Source of the DNA: Pararhizobium_B sp963760965
Lineage (GTDB): Bacteria > Pseudomonadota > Alphaproteobacteria > Rhizobiales > Rhizobiaceae
NCBI GenBank assembly: GCA_963760965.1
Contig: CAVXEW010000006.1
Location: 186,001-250,000 of the forward strand
Length of the DNA stretch: 64,000 bases
Direction of reading: 5' to 3'
The notes below the pieces were generated by a model. It was not told the DNA's origin, searched no databases, and worked only from the letters and a program-made list of their open reading frames with translations. The translations under genes and the position numbers were made by a program. This document shows, piece after piece, positions 1 through 9,399 of the stretch (the stretch's first letter is position 1; every line of letters starts with the position of its first letter).

Positions 1-246
1 GAACGTGTAGCCGAAATAGAGAAGCACCACCTTCCCCTTGTAGTCGCCGGCATTGACCGTCTTGCCGTCCTCGGCGCGCGTCATCGTGAATTTCAGGTCG
101 GGGAGGGCGCTGCCCGTCAGGTTCGTCCCGTGCCAGTGCGGCTTCTGCTGGCATCCGCCGACTGCGCCGAGCAGGACGACTCCCAAGAAAAGCGCCGCGA
201 TTCGGGCGAGGAAGACAACCGCGCGGCGTCGGGCGTCGCCGTCCAT
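1..246 (-). CDS. SCO1/SenC family lipoprotein, 5' part only (runs off the window)
   Basis: The first 82 codons of a leftward gene are visible; the rest lies beyond base 1. Residues 10-31 form a hydrophobic export signal ending in AVGGC, a plausible lipobox with Cys32 as the lipidated residue. After it, residues 45-82 (ALPDLKF, then GKVVLLYFGYTF) match the start of the thioredoxin-like domain of SCO1/SenC/PrrC proteins, which help deliver copper to cytochrome oxidase at the outer face of the inner membrane. The copper-binding CxxxC would come just past the edge and cannot be checked. The ATG at 246 is the only start that keeps the whole signal peptide. It is divergent from the efflux pair on the right. 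Confidence 0.75.
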   Translation of the reverse strand, partial: MDGDARRRAVVFLARIAALFLGVVLLGAVGGCQQKPHWHGTNLTGSALPDLKFTMTRAEDGKTVNAGDYKGKVVLLYFGYTF

Positions 247-663
247 AGCGGGCGGGGTGGTGCGGCTTGTGCGTATCATCGGAATCCGGTCGTCAGTCCT
301 TTTCTCGGTCGGGGTGGCCCCCAGCGGTGTCGGTAACCCGTTGCCGCCCGCCGGGCAAGGCGCTCCCCCGTCGCTTTCGAAGCAATCACTTGCCTTTCCG
401 TCAGGCTAGCGCAGGCGCCGGTGACCAGCACGGGTTCATATTGACGCACGAATTGACACACGAATTGACGCATGAAACGCGCGGCCTGCGCCTTGCCCCG
501 GTGCCCGAGGCGTTCAGATTCGGTTCATGTCGGTCCGAATAAACTGTTTTTCAGGCGCTTCCGTATATGATGAATGTCGTGAATGTCTGTATTCTCGGCA
601 CGGAGATCGCAGTCGAACATCTCGCGCGGCCTGGAAGACGGTTGCCGCCACGGAGTTTCTTGA
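247..663. other. Intergenic region between divergent genes
   Basis: About 417 bases separate the SCO1-like gene from the efflux pair. Short open frames here lack ribosome sites and recognisable products. The only clear structure is a three-copy 12-bp tandem repeat (listed separately). Promoters for both neighbours must lie here, but I cannot place convincing -35/-10 pairs. Confidence 0.5.
440..475. repeat. Three tandem copies of a 12-bp unit
   Basis: The unit ATTGACGCACGA occurs at 440-451, 452-463 (ATTGACACACGA) and 464-475 (ATTGACGCATGA), with one difference each in the second and third copies. Each copy contains a TTGAC core like a -35 element or a regulator half-site. It lies between divergent genes, so tandem regulator sites are possible, as is simple slippage. 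Confidence 0.7.
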
Positions 664-1926
664 ATGGCATTTTGGAAGCAGGCCGCCCTCTGCGTCGTTC
701 TGCTGCTCGCCGCGTTCGTCGGATGGGTGCGCTACGACCCCGGCGCCGTGGCCACGCTGAAGGGTTACGGCGTCGACAGCCCGCTCCTCGCCGCGCTCGC
801 GCCGGGAAAGACGGCGGGCGAGGGCTCCGCCGGGGCGGGGCGGCGAGGAGGCGTGGCGGCGTCGCGGCGCACCGCGCTGGTGGTCGCGAAGAAAGTGGGT
901 CACGCGACGCTCAACAACCGTGTGAAGGCGATCGGCAGCGGAGTGGCGATCCGCACGGCGACGATAACCCCGACGGATTCGGGGACCGTGAGGACGGTCG
1001 ACGTGAAGGCCGGCGATCACCTGGACGCCGGCGAGGTCATCGCGACGCTCAATTCGCAGGCGCAGCGCATCGCCGCCGACCGGGCGCGGCTGACGCTGAA
1101 GGACGCAGAGAAGAAGCTGAGCCGATATCGCGAGCTCAAGAGCTCGGCCGCCGTCACGACCGTTCAGATCTCCGACCAGGAATCGGAAGTCGAGAGCGAC
1201 AGGCTGGCTCTCAAGCAGGCCGAGTACGATCTCGGAAAGCGCAGCATCCGGGCTCCGATCTCTGGCGTGATCGGCATCGTCGCCATCAATGTGGGCGACT
1301 ACGTGACGTCGCAGACCAAGATCGCGACCATCGACGATCGGTCGAGGATCCTCATCGATTTCCAGGTGCCGGAACGGTTTTCCGGGGCGATCGCCATCGG
1401 CGCCGAGGTGGACGCCTCGGCGAGCGCCTTCCCGGGACGCCTGTTCAAGGGCCATGTCAGCGCCATCGACAACCGGATCGATCCCGACAGCCGGACGCTG
1501 CGGGTGCGGGCGGAACTGCCGAACCGGGACGATCTGCTGAGGGCCGGCATGTCCTTCCTCGTCACCCTGAAGTTTCCCGGTGACAGGTATCCGGCCGTCG
1601 ACCCGCTCGCGGTCCAGTGGGACTCCAGCGGCGCCTATGTCTGGAAGATTCGTGACGGCAAGGCCGAGCGCGTCCAGGTAAAGGTCGTCCAGCGCAACCC
1701 GCAGAACATCCTCGTCAACGGCAAGCTCGCCGCCGGAGACCAGGTGGTGACCCAGGGCGTGCAGGTCCTCCGTTCCGGCTCGCAGGTCCGAATCGCCGAC
1801 AGCGGCGGCGCCGACGCAGAGCCCCCGGTCCAAATGCCATCCGGCGAACACGGAGCGAATGCCACCGGCGCCGGGCGCGCGCCGGCGGCGGAGCAGGCGG
1901 ACGCACGTCGCGCCGCCACCCTCTGA
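664..1926 (+). CDS. RND efflux periplasmic adaptor subunit (HlyD/AcrA family)
   Basis: A 420-residue membrane-fusion protein that would link an inner-membrane RND pump to an outer-membrane channel. Residues 5-22 form the N-terminal anchor. Residues 90-125 and about 190-230 are the two halves of the lipoyl-like domain (TPTDSGTVRTV, RAPISGVIG), flanking a helical hairpin at about 125-190. A beta-barrel domain (RILIDFQVPE) and the membrane-proximal domain follow. The last 50 residues are low-complexity Ala/Gly. The ATG at 664 has a GGAG eight bases upstream. The RND permease gene begins 32 bases downstream, so the two form an operon. Substrate cannot be read from the sequence. No outer-membrane factor gene is adjacent. 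Confidence 0.9.
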   Translation: MAFWKQAALCVVLLLAAFVGWVRYDPGAVATLKGYGVDSPLLAALAPGKTAGEGSAGAGRRGGVAASRRTALVVAKKVGHATLNNRVKAIGSGVAIRTATITPTDSGTVRTVDVKAGDHLDAGEVIATLNSQAQRIAADRARLTLKDAEKKLSRYRELKSSAAVTTVQISDQESEVESDRLALKQAEYDLGKRSIRAPISGVIGIVAINVGDYVTSQTKIATIDDRSRILIDFQVPERFSGAIAIGAEVDASASAFPGRLFKGHVSAIDNRIDPDSRTLRVRAELPNRDDLLRAGMSFLVTLKFPGDRYPAVDPLAVQWDSSGAYVWKIRDGKAERVQVKVVQRNPQNILVNGKLAAGDQVVTQGVQVLRSGSQVRIADSGGADAEPPVQMPSGEHGANATGAGRAPAAEQADARRAATL

Positions 1927-1958
1927 ATGAAATATCGAATGGCAGGGCGACCGGCGCC

Positions 1959-4900
1959 ATGAACGACAGGCAGGACGATCCGGACCGGACCGGCGAAGAC
2001 GAGCCGCCCATCGGCGAGGCGGCCGGAGAGGCACGCGTCCCGCCGGCCGGCGGGCGCGACGACGGTGCGTCAGGCCCGACCGCGGACGAGGCTGTGGACG
2101 GCGAGGCCATTCGGGCCGAGCCGTCGATTGCCGAGCAGATGAAGGAGGCCGCCCGCCACGGCGGACTGACGGCTCTCGTCGTGCGGCGGCCGATCCTGGC
2201 CTTCGTCTTCAGCACGCTGATCGTGGTGGCAGGCCTTGCCGCTTATTTCGGCGTCGACGTCCGGGAACTGCCCGACGTCGACCGGCCGGTCATCACCGTG
2301 CGCACACAATACGACGGTGCCGCGCCCGAGACGATGGACCGGGAGGTCACGCAGACGATCGAGGGCGCGGTGGCACGCGTCGCCGGCGTCGACTCGATCT
2401 CCTCGTCCTCGTCGCTCGGACGAAGCGATGTGACCGTGGAGTTCACGCAGGACACCAACCTCAACGTCGCCGCCGCTGACACGCGCGATTCGATAAGCCG
2501 CGTGCGCAACGACCTGCCGGACGGCATCGACGAACCGCGCATCATCAAGGCCGACGCGAACGCCCAGGCCGTCATGCGCCTCGCCGTGACCTCGGACACG
2601 ATTCCCGTCGAGGACCTGACCGTGCTCGTCGACGACGTGATCTCGGACCGGCTCGCGGCCGTACCCGGGGTGGCCGACGTGCAGGTCTACGGCGACAAGG
2701 CCAAGGTCTTCCGTATCGACGTCGACCAGAACCGGCTCGCAAGTCGCGGTCTCACGGTCGCCGACCTCACGAAGGCGCTGTCGACGGCCGCCTTCGATGT
2801 GCCGGCCGGCACCCTGACCAGCAACACCCAGGACCTTGTCGTGCGCGCGACGGCGGAACTGCAGTCGCCGGCGGACTTCGAGAAGCTGGTCATCGCCAGG
2901 AACGTTCGCCTCGGCGACGTGGCCACCGTGACGCTCGGGCCGCAGACGGGCACCACGGCCCTGCGGGCCAACGGACACACCGGCGTCGGGCTCGGCATCG
3001 TCCGGCAGGCCGCCTCCAACACGCTGGAGATATCGAAGGGCGTCTACAAGGCGGTCGCGGAATTGCGGCCGATCCTGCCGAAGGGCGTCAGCATCCGCGT
3101 GACGAGCGACGATTCCGTCTTCATCAACGGCGCCATCCACGAGGTGGTCCGCTCCCTGCTGATCGCGGTGATCGCCGTCGTCGTCATCATATATCTCTTC
3201 CTGCTCGACTGGCGCGCGACCCTCATTCCCTCGCTCAGCCTCCCCGTCGCCCTCGTCGGCACGGTGGCGGCGATCTATCTCGCCGGCTTCTCGATCAACA
3301 TCCTGACCTTGCTCGCCATCGTCCTGGCGACGGGGCTTGTCGTCGACGACGCCATCGTCGTCCTGGAGAACATCGTCCGTCGCCGCGGCCAGGGGCTCGG
3401 GCCGCGTGCCGCCGCGGTGCTCGCCACGCAGGAGGTCTTCTTCGCCGTGGTCGCGACGACTGCGACGCTCGCAGCCGTCTTCGTGCCGCTTTCGTTCTTG
3501 CCCGGCCAGGCCGGCGGGCTGTTCCGGGAATTCGGCTTCACGCTTGCCTTTTCAGTCGTTCTCTCGGCCTTCGTCGCGCTGACGCTCTGTCCGATGCTCG
3601 CGTCGCGCATGCTGACCGAGCACAGCCATCACCATGACGGAGCCATAGCCCGGTTCGGCGCCCGCGCCGCCGGCCTCTATCGCCGGTGCCTCCACTGGAC
3701 GCTGCAGGCGCCGTTCGTCGTCGTCATGGTCGTGCTCGCCTTTTCGGCCGTCGCCTTCCTCATGTATGGCTCGATCCGGCAGGAACTGACGCCGCGCGAG
3801 GACAGGGCGGTCGCGCTCATGCGGGTTCGCGCTCCGCAGGGCGTGAGCCTCCAGTACACGCAGAGCCAGATGAAGCGGATCGAGGACGGCGTCCAGCCGT
3901 TGGTCAGGGACGGCGAGATCCGGAACATCTTCTCGATCAGCGGCTTCCGCAACACCTCCAACAGCGGCTTCATGGTCTTCACCCTCGCCCCCTGGGGCGA
4001 GCGATCCCGGTCCCAGGACCAGATTGTCAAGGACATACAGTCCGTCGCCAACAAGGTGCCCTCCGTCAGGGCCTTCGCGATCCAGCCCAACAGCCTCGGC
4101 ATCAGGGGAGCGGGGAACGGCCTGCAGTTCGCCGTTGTCGGCAACGACTACGACCAGCTCTCGAAGGAAGCCACGGGCATCATGCAGGCGATGGAGAAGG
4201 ACCCGCGCTTCGGCCAGGTCCGGCTCGACTACGAGACGACGCAGCCCCAGCTTTCCGTTTCGATCGATCGCGAGAAGGCATCCGATCTCGGCATCGACAT
4301 CACCGGCCTCGGAAACGCCCTCCAGGCGATGGTCGACCAGCGCAAGGTCGGGACGGTCTTCGTCAAGGGCAAGTCCTATGACGTCGATCTCGTCTCCAGC
4401 ACCACGCCGATCAACGACCCGACGGACATGGAGAACATCTTCGTCAGGACCGGCGACGGCCGGATGGTGCCGATGTCGTCGATCGCCACGCTCAAGGAGA
4501 CCGCCATCGCGCCGGATCTCAGCCGCGAGGACCAGCTGCGCGCCGTCGGCGTAACCGCGAGCCTGACTCCTGCTCTCGCCCTGGGCGACGCCTACCAGAA
4601 GGTCCAGGCACTGGCGGCCGGTCGCCTGAAGGCCGGGGACCACATCATACCGCTGGCGGAAGCCAGGACGCTGCGGGAGAACTCGCACGGCGTCGCGGTC
4701 ACCTTCGCCTTCGCCATCGCCATCATCTTCCTCGTGCTGTCGGCGCAGTTCGAGAGCTTCCTGTCGGCGATCATCGTCATGGCGACCGTGCCCGTCGGCC
4801 TTGCCTGCGCCATCTACGCGCTGGTTCTCACCGGCGGCAGCATCAACGTCTACAGCCAGATCGGGCTCGTGCTCCTCGTCGGCATCATGGCCAAGAACGG

Positions 4901-5261
4901 AATCCTGATCGTCGAGTTCGCCAACCAGCTGCGCGACCGCGGCTATTCCGTGCGCAGGGCCATCGAGGAGTCGGCGAACATCCGGCTGAGGCCCGTCCTG
5001 ATGACCATGATCGCCACCATCCTCGGCGGCATGCCGCTTGTGCTGGCGAGCGGCGCCGGCGCGGAGGCGCGCGCCGCTCTCGGCTGGGTCATCGTCGGCG
5101 GGCTGGGGCTGGCGGCGCTGTCGACGCTGTTTCTGACGCCGGTGGCGTACCTGCTGCTGGCCGGCTTCTCGAAGCCCAAGGCGAACGAGGAGGCCCGCCT
5201 GCAGCGGGAACTCGCCGCCGCCGCCTCCATCGACAGCGTCAAGGGCGCTCCGGCGGAATAG
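1959..5261 (+). CDS. RND efflux permease (AcrB/HAE1 family)
   Basis: A 1100-residue inner-membrane, proton-driven exporter of the hydrophobe/amphiphile family, paired with the adaptor upstream. After about 70 hydrophilic Glu/Ala-rich residues, the first membrane helix starts near residue 79, and two large periplasmic loops follow. The proton-relay residues are present: adjacent Asp463-Asp464 in GLVVDDAIVVLEN (TM4) and Lys979 in GIMAKNGILIVEF (TM10). The family is usually 1020-1050 residues; the excess is the N-terminal tail. The ATG at 1959 lacks a strong ribosome site, so a later start within the tail is possible. Substrate unknown; multidrug or solvent export is an inference. Confidence 0.92.
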   Translation: MNDRQDDPDRTGEDEPPIGEAAGEARVPPAGGRDDGASGPTADEAVDGEAIRAEPSIAEQMKEAARHGGLTALVVRRPILAFVFSTLIVVAGLAAYFGVDVRELPDVDRPVITVRTQYDGAAPETMDREVTQTIEGAVARVAGVDSISSSSSLGRSDVTVEFTQDTNLNVAAADTRDSISRVRNDLPDGIDEPRIIKADANAQAVMRLAVTSDTIPVEDLTVLVDDVISDRLAAVPGVADVQVYGDKAKVFRIDVDQNRLASRGLTVADLTKALSTAAFDVPAGTLTSNTQDLVVRATAELQSPADFEKLVIARNVRLGDVATVTLGPQTGTTALRANGHTGVGLGIVRQAASNTLEISKGVYKAVAELRPILPKGVSIRVTSDDSVFINGAIHEVVRSLLIAVIAVVVIIYLFLLDWRATLIPSLSLPVALVGTVAAIYLAGFSINILTLLAIVLATGLVVDDAIVVLENIVRRRGQGLGPRAAAVLATQEVFFAVVATTATLAAVFVPLSFLPGQAGGLFREFGFTLAFSVVLSAFVALTLCPMLASRMLTEHSHHHDGAIARFGARAAGLYRRCLHWTLQAPFVVVMVVLAFSAVAFLMYGSIRQELTPREDRAVALMRVRAPQGVSLQYTQSQMKRIEDGVQPLVRDGEIRNIFSISGFRNTSNSGFMVFTLAPWGERSRSQDQIVKDIQSVANKVPSVRAFAIQPNSLGIRGAGNGLQFAVVGNDYDQLSKEATGIMQAMEKDPRFGQVRLDYETTQPQLSVSIDREKASDLGIDITGLGNALQAMVDQRKVGTVFVKGKSYDVDLVSSTTPINDPTDMENIFVRTGDGRMVPMSSIATLKETAIAPDLSREDQLRAVGVTASLTPALALGDAYQKVQALAAGRLKAGDHIIPLAEARTLRENSHGVAVTFAFAIAIIFLVLSAQFESFLSAIIVMATVPVGLACAIYALVLTGGSINVYSQIGLVLLVGIMAKNGILIVEFANQLRDRGYSVRRAIEESANIRLRPVLMTMIATILGGMPLVLASGAGAEARAALGWVIVGGLGLAALSTLFLTPVAYLLLAGFSKPKANEEARLQRELAAAASIDSVKGAPAE

Positions 5262-5449
5262 GCGAAGGGGAGATCGATCCTCCTCCGGGAACGCGGCAAA
5301 GGCGCGGGGCCATGCGACAAATTGGCGAAAACCCCGACAGCTCCTCGCTATGACATTTGATTTGTAGGCAAAAGATGCAATAACCGGCCAAAATGCCGCA
5401 GCCTCCAGAGCTGATCCCGGAACCCACAACGAAGCGAAACGCGTAGTCC

Positions 5450-7282
5450 ATGTCGACAGAAGCCGCAGCCGAACCGACCGCATCAGAAAAGGCTGCGGAC
5501 GAGGTTGCGGCCGAGCCGGCCGAGCGGGAGGTCAGCCTCGCGGTCCTGACCTGCCTGGCCCTCATCGTCGGCGTCGTCGCCGGCCTTGGCGCGATTTTCT
5601 TCAAGATGCTGATCGCGATCATCACGAACTTCGCGTTCTACGGCGAGATTTCCGCGCATTACGACCCGAACGCCTATGGCCCCGCGAGCCCGTGGGGGCC
5701 GTTCATCATCGCCGTCCCGGTCATCGGCGGACTCATCGTCGTCTTCCTCGTGCGCAGCTTCGCGCCGGAGGCCAAGGGCCACGGCGTGCCGGAGGTGATG
5801 TACGCCATCTACCACCAGGCCGGGAACGTCCGCGGCATCGTCGCCGTCGTCAAGTCGCTGGCCTCGGCGATCGCCATAGGCACGGGCGCATCCATCGGCC
5901 GCGAGGGTCCGATCATCCAGATCGGGGCGTCCTTCGGGTCGACCTTCGCCCGCAAGCTGCGGCTGATCAGGTCCCAGAAGATCATCCTGCTCTCGGCGGG
6001 CGCGGGCGCAGGCATCGCCGCCACGTTCAACACGCCGCTCGGGGGCGTTCTCTTCGCCAGCGAGGTGCTGCTGCCGGAAATCTCGACGCGCAGCTTCCTG
6101 CCCGTCGTCGTGGCGACGGCCACCTCGACCTACGGCTACCGCATGGTGATGGGCGCGGAGTTGGCCTTCTCGGTTCCGTTCCTCAGGGGAATGGAGCACG
6201 TCCAGACCGTCAATGCCGCCGAGATCGCGCTGTCCGCCATCATCGGCCTCGTCCTCGGCGTCGCCGCATGGGCATTCGTCAAGCTCCTTGCCTTCATGGA
6301 GGACCTGTTCGAGGGGCTGCCGGTCAGTCCCTATCTCCAGAGCATCATCGGCATGTCCGTGGTCGGCCTTGCCGGCTACCTCTTCATGCTGGCCAGCGGG
6401 CACTACCAGGTGCTCGGCGTCGGCTACGCGACCATCCAGTTCATCATCGACTGCTGCCGCGACGGCAACACCCTCGGCATCACGCTGCTGGTGACCCTGT
6501 TCTTCGGCAAGCTTCTCGCGACCTGCGTCAGCCTCGGCTCCGGCTCTTCCGGGGGGATCTTCTCGCCCTCGCTCTTCATGGGAGCCGCCCTCGGTGCGGC
6601 GATCGCCTCGGCGGCGAGCATCCTCTTTCCCCATCTCGACATCTCTGTGCCGACCTACGCGATGATCGGCATGGCCGCGATGGTCGGCGCCGCCACCAGT
6701 GCGGCGATGACGGCGATCGTGATGATCTTCGAGATGACCCGCGACTACAACATGATCCTGCCGCTGACGCTTGCCTGCGCGATCGCGCTCGGCATCCGCC
6801 GCGCCATGGTGACGAGCGACATCTACACGATCAAGCTCCGCGGCCGCGGAACGCCGATTCCCACGGACAGGACGACCAACATGTTCCTCGTCCAGCCCGT
6901 GACCGAGGTGGTGAACCGGAATTTCAAGGTGCTGCCGCAGGAAATGACCGTGGCGGACGCGATCAGCCAGATCGACCCGGAAACAACGAAGGTGCTCGTC
7001 AGCGACGGCCAGCGCCTCGCCGGCTTCATCCGCTTCGGCACGATCCGCTACCGGATGGAGAAGGTGGCCAACCAGCGCCTCGGGGACCTGTCCATCAACG
7101 AGTTCATCATCGCCACCGAACGCAGCAACCTCAACGACGTGATCAGCCGGATGAACCGGCGCGGCCGCTCCTATGCGATAGTCATCAAGGGGAACCGCGG
7201 CGTCCCGCGGCCGGACGAGGTGGTGGGCATCATCGACCGCGAGGAAATAGCCCAGGCGGTGATCCGCAACCACTACGGCTGA
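5450..7282 (+). CDS. CLC-type chloride channel/transporter with C-terminal CBS domains
   Basis: A 610-residue CLC protein. Signature loops are present: GHGVPE (110-115, in place of the usual GSGIPE), GREGP (150-154) with Glu152 at the gating position, and GSGSSGGIFSP (363-373). Many hydrophobic helices lie between residues 30 and 450. The segment from about 465 to the end carries a CBS pair (LVQPVTEVVNRNF, then ATERSNLNDVISRM), thought to sense nucleotides or ionic state. Glu205 may be the inner proton glutamate, which would make this a Cl-/H+ antiporter rather than a channel, but this is uncertain. It stands alone, 188 bases after the RND gene. The first 28 residues are an acidic Ala/Glu tail. 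Confidence 0.9.
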   Translation: MSTEAAAEPTASEKAADEVAAEPAEREVSLAVLTCLALIVGVVAGLGAIFFKMLIAIITNFAFYGEISAHYDPNAYGPASPWGPFIIAVPVIGGLIVVFLVRSFAPEAKGHGVPEVMYAIYHQAGNVRGIVAVVKSLASAIAIGTGASIGREGPIIQIGASFGSTFARKLRLIRSQKIILLSAGAGAGIAATFNTPLGGVLFASEVLLPEISTRSFLPVVVATATSTYGYRMVMGAELAFSVPFLRGMEHVQTVNAAEIALSAIIGLVLGVAAWAFVKLLAFMEDLFEGLPVSPYLQSIIGMSVVGLAGYLFMLASGHYQVLGVGYATIQFIIDCCRDGNTLGITLLVTLFFGKLLATCVSLGSGSSGGIFSPSLFMGAALGAAIASAASILFPHLDISVPTYAMIGMAAMVGAATSAAMTAIVMIFEMTRDYNMILPLTLACAIALGIRRAMVTSDIYTIKLRGRGTPIPTDRTTNMFLVQPVTEVVNRNFKVLPQEMTVADAISQIDPETTKVLVSDGQRLAGFIRFGTIRYRMEKVANQRLGDLSINEFIIATERSNLNDVISRMNRRGRSYAIVIKGNRGVPRPDEVVGIIDREEIAQAVIRNHYG

Positions 7283-7304
7283 GCAAAACCGTCGGCAGGC
7301 TCTC

Positions 7305-7784
7305 CTATCTCGCCCGCAGGGCGATGCCCTTGCCCGCGGCCGCCGGCACCGGCAGGACGCGATGGGCTTCCATCATCTCCTCGATCCCGGCCATGACGTC
7401 GGGCGGGAACGGCGCCACGCGGGGGCCGCTCATGTCGACATGCAGGTAGAGCGCCTCGCATGTCGCGGCTGTCCAGCCGTCGGCGTGGTCGAGGGTCTGG
7501 AAGATGCGCAGGCGCTTCTCGTCGTGCTCGAGCAGCTGGAAGCCGACGCTGACCAGGGCATCGGGGCGGAGTTCGCGCAGATAGGCGACATGGATTTCCG
7601 CCGTGTACAGGCTGAGGTCGCGCGCCTCGCGGTAGGCCGCGCCGCAACCGAGCAGGTCGAAGGCATGGTCCGAGCCGCGATCGAAGAGGACGTTGTAGTA
7701 GGCCATGTTCAGATGGCCGTTGTAGTCGATCCACTCCGGCTCCAGCCGCGCCTGCGGAGCCCTGACCGGTGCCTCGAAACCCAT
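7305..7784 (-). CDS. Hotdog-fold acyl-CoA thioesterase-like protein
   Basis: A 159-residue protein of the 4-hydroxybenzoyl-CoA thioesterase/FadM/YbgC type. The motif WIDYNGHLNMAYY near residues 15-27 is the usual active-site start of this hotdog family, with Asp and His positioned for thioester hydrolysis. The body matches one compact hotdog domain. I chose the ATG at 7784 because AGGAGG lies six bases upstream; an upstream start would add 22 poorly conserved residues. Similar proteins sit beside carnitine-catabolism genes elsewhere, but no such gene is adjacent here. It is convergent with the CLC gene and divergent from the FAD oxidase. The substrate is unknown. Confidence 0.8.
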   Translation of the reverse strand: MGFEAPVRAPQARLEPEWIDYNGHLNMAYYNVLFDRGSDHAFDLLGCGAAYREARDLSLYTAEIHVAYLRELRPDALVSVGFQLLEHDEKRLRIFQTLDHADGWTAATCEALYLHVDMSGPRVAPFPPDVMAGIEEMMEAHRVLPVPAAAGKGIALRAR

Positions 7785-7832
7785 GCGTCCTCCTGCGACG
7801 ACCTGCCCGTGCACCAACTGCAAGGTGGACAA

Positions 7833-7850
7833 GTGCCTTGGACTCGGCAC
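7833..7850. promoter_or_regulatory. Inverted repeat GTGCC-N8-GGCAC in a divergent promoter region
   Basis: A perfect 5-bp inverted repeat lies between the divergent thioesterase and FAD-oxidase genes, 45 bases before the latter. Size and position suit a dimeric repressor, but the arms are short and could occur by chance in GC-rich DNA. Confidence 0.25.
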
Positions 7851-7894
7851 ATTAACGCGTCACAAGATCCGAGCAAGATCCGCGGGAGTACGAC

Positions 7895-9310
7895 ATGGCG
7901 CTTTCGGACATCAGGCCGGGCGTTCGCAACGAAGAGGGCATCAAGGCCGCCGTCGGCATACTGAAGCAGCGTTTCGGCGATCGCTTCCAGACCGGGCAGG
8001 CACTTCGCGAGCAGCACGCCCATACGACGAGCTACATACCATGCCAGCCGCCGGACGCCGTGGTCTATCCGGAATCCGGCACAGAGGTCGGCGAGATCGT
8101 GCGGGTCTGCGCGCAGCACCGCGTTCCCGTCATTCCGTTCGGCGTCGGCAGTTCGCTGGAAGGCCATGTGAATGCGCCCTCCGGCGGAATCTCGCTCGAC
8201 ACCAGCCGCATGAACCGCGTGATCGAGGTCAATCAGGAGGATCTGGACTGCACGGTGGAGCCCGGTGTCACCCGCGAGGACCTCAACACCTACCTGCGCG
8301 ACACCGGCCTGTTCTTCCCGATAGATCCCGGCGCAAACGCGACGATCGGCGGAATGGCGTCGACGCGGGCGTCCGGCACCAATGCCGTGCGCTACGGCAC
8401 CATGCGCGACAACGTCATTGCCGTCACCGCCGTTACTGCGAGCGGCGAGGAGGTGCGCACCGCCCACCGCGCCCGCAAGACCTCCGCCGGCTACGACCTG
8501 ACGCGGCTCTTCGTTGGTTCTGAAGGTACACTCGGCGTGCTGACTTCGATCACGCTGCGCCTCCAGGGCATCCCGCAGACGATCGCCGGCGGGGTCTGCG
8601 CCTTTCCGACGCTGGAGGCGGCCTGCAACACCGTGATCGCGACGATCCAGCTCGGAATTCCCGTCGCCCGGATCGAGTTGCTGGACGAACTCCAGATGAG
8701 GGCCTGCAACGCCTATTCGGGCCTCGACTATGCCGAATCGCCGACGCTCTTCGTCGAGTTCCACGGCACCGACGAGACCGTCCCGATCCAGTCCCGCATG
8801 TTCGGCGAGATCGCCGCCGAGTTCGAGGGCGGCGAATTCCTGTGGACGGCGGACGCGCAGGAGCGGTCGAAGCTCTGGAAGGCCCGCCACAATGCCTATT
8901 TCGCCTCGATGCGCCTCCGGCCCGGCTGCAACGGGCTTTCGACCGACGTCTGCGTGCCGATCTCGAGGCTGGCTGAGTGCATCGCGGGTACCCAGGCCGA
9001 CATCGCTGATCTCGGCCTCGTTGCTCCGATCGTCGGCCATGCGGGCGACGGAAACTTCCACGTGCTGGCGCTGATGGACATGAGCGACCCGGAAGAGATA
9101 GCGCGGGTGGAGGAATTCACCCGCCGGCTCAATGCCCGCGCTCTGTCGATGGACGGCACCTGCACGGGCGAGCACGGCATAGGGCAGGGCAAGCAGGCCT
9201 TCCTTGCACAGGAACTCGGCAGCGCTGTCGGCCTGATGCGGCAGGTGAAGAAGGCGCTCGACCCGCTCGGCATCATGAATCCGGGGAAGATCTTCGCTTC
9301 GGAGCATTGA
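7895..9310 (+). CDS. FAD-linked oxidase, D-lactate dehydrogenase (cytochrome)/GlcD family
   Basis: A 471-residue flavoprotein expected to oxidise a D-2-hydroxy acid such as D-lactate or glycolate and pass electrons to the respiratory chain. The N-terminal PCMH-type FAD domain (about 50-230) shows IPFGVGSSLEGH and GGMASTRASGTNAVRYGTM. The C-terminal half carries GHAGDGNFHVL and the signature GTCTGEHGIGQGK, with a typical ending LGIMNPGKIF. Length fits the soluble/peripheral D-lactate dehydrogenase subfamily (EC 1.1.2.4). No GlcE or GlcF partner is adjacent, which favours the single-subunit enzyme over glycolate oxidase. Upstream bases GGGAG give a ribosome site for the ATG at 7895. Confidence 0.85.
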   Translation: MALSDIRPGVRNEEGIKAAVGILKQRFGDRFQTGQALREQHAHTTSYIPCQPPDAVVYPESGTEVGEIVRVCAQHRVPVIPFGVGSSLEGHVNAPSGGISLDTSRMNRVIEVNQEDLDCTVEPGVTREDLNTYLRDTGLFFPIDPGANATIGGMASTRASGTNAVRYGTMRDNVIAVTAVTASGEEVRTAHRARKTSAGYDLTRLFVGSEGTLGVLTSITLRLQGIPQTIAGGVCAFPTLEAACNTVIATIQLGIPVARIELLDELQMRACNAYSGLDYAESPTLFVEFHGTDETVPIQSRMFGEIAAEFEGGEFLWTADAQERSKLWKARHNAYFASMRLRPGCNGLSTDVCVPISRLAECIAGTQADIADLGLVAPIVGHAGDGNFHVLALMDMSDPEEIARVEEFTRRLNARALSMDGTCTGEHGIGQGKQAFLAQELGSAVGLMRQVKKALDPLGIMNPGKIFASEH

Positions 9311-9399
9311 AGCGCCGGTCCCGCAAAGAGCCGCATGTCAACTCGTTGCAATCGATGTTACAAAATGTGCGCCCGCGGTAGATTCGGAGGACCTGAACA

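Noticed and set aside
440..475. CRISPR-like repeats
   Set aside because: Units are 12 bp, directly adjacent with no spacers, and no cas gene is present.
514..2034. Long minus-strand open frame opposite the RND adaptor gene
   Set aside because: Low-complexity Arg/Gly-rich antisense of a GC-rich gene; no start signal or recognisable domain. The same applies to the long frames opposite the RND permease (3552-5483), CLC (5483-7273), AsmA (9358-11598) and rpoC (55197-56981).
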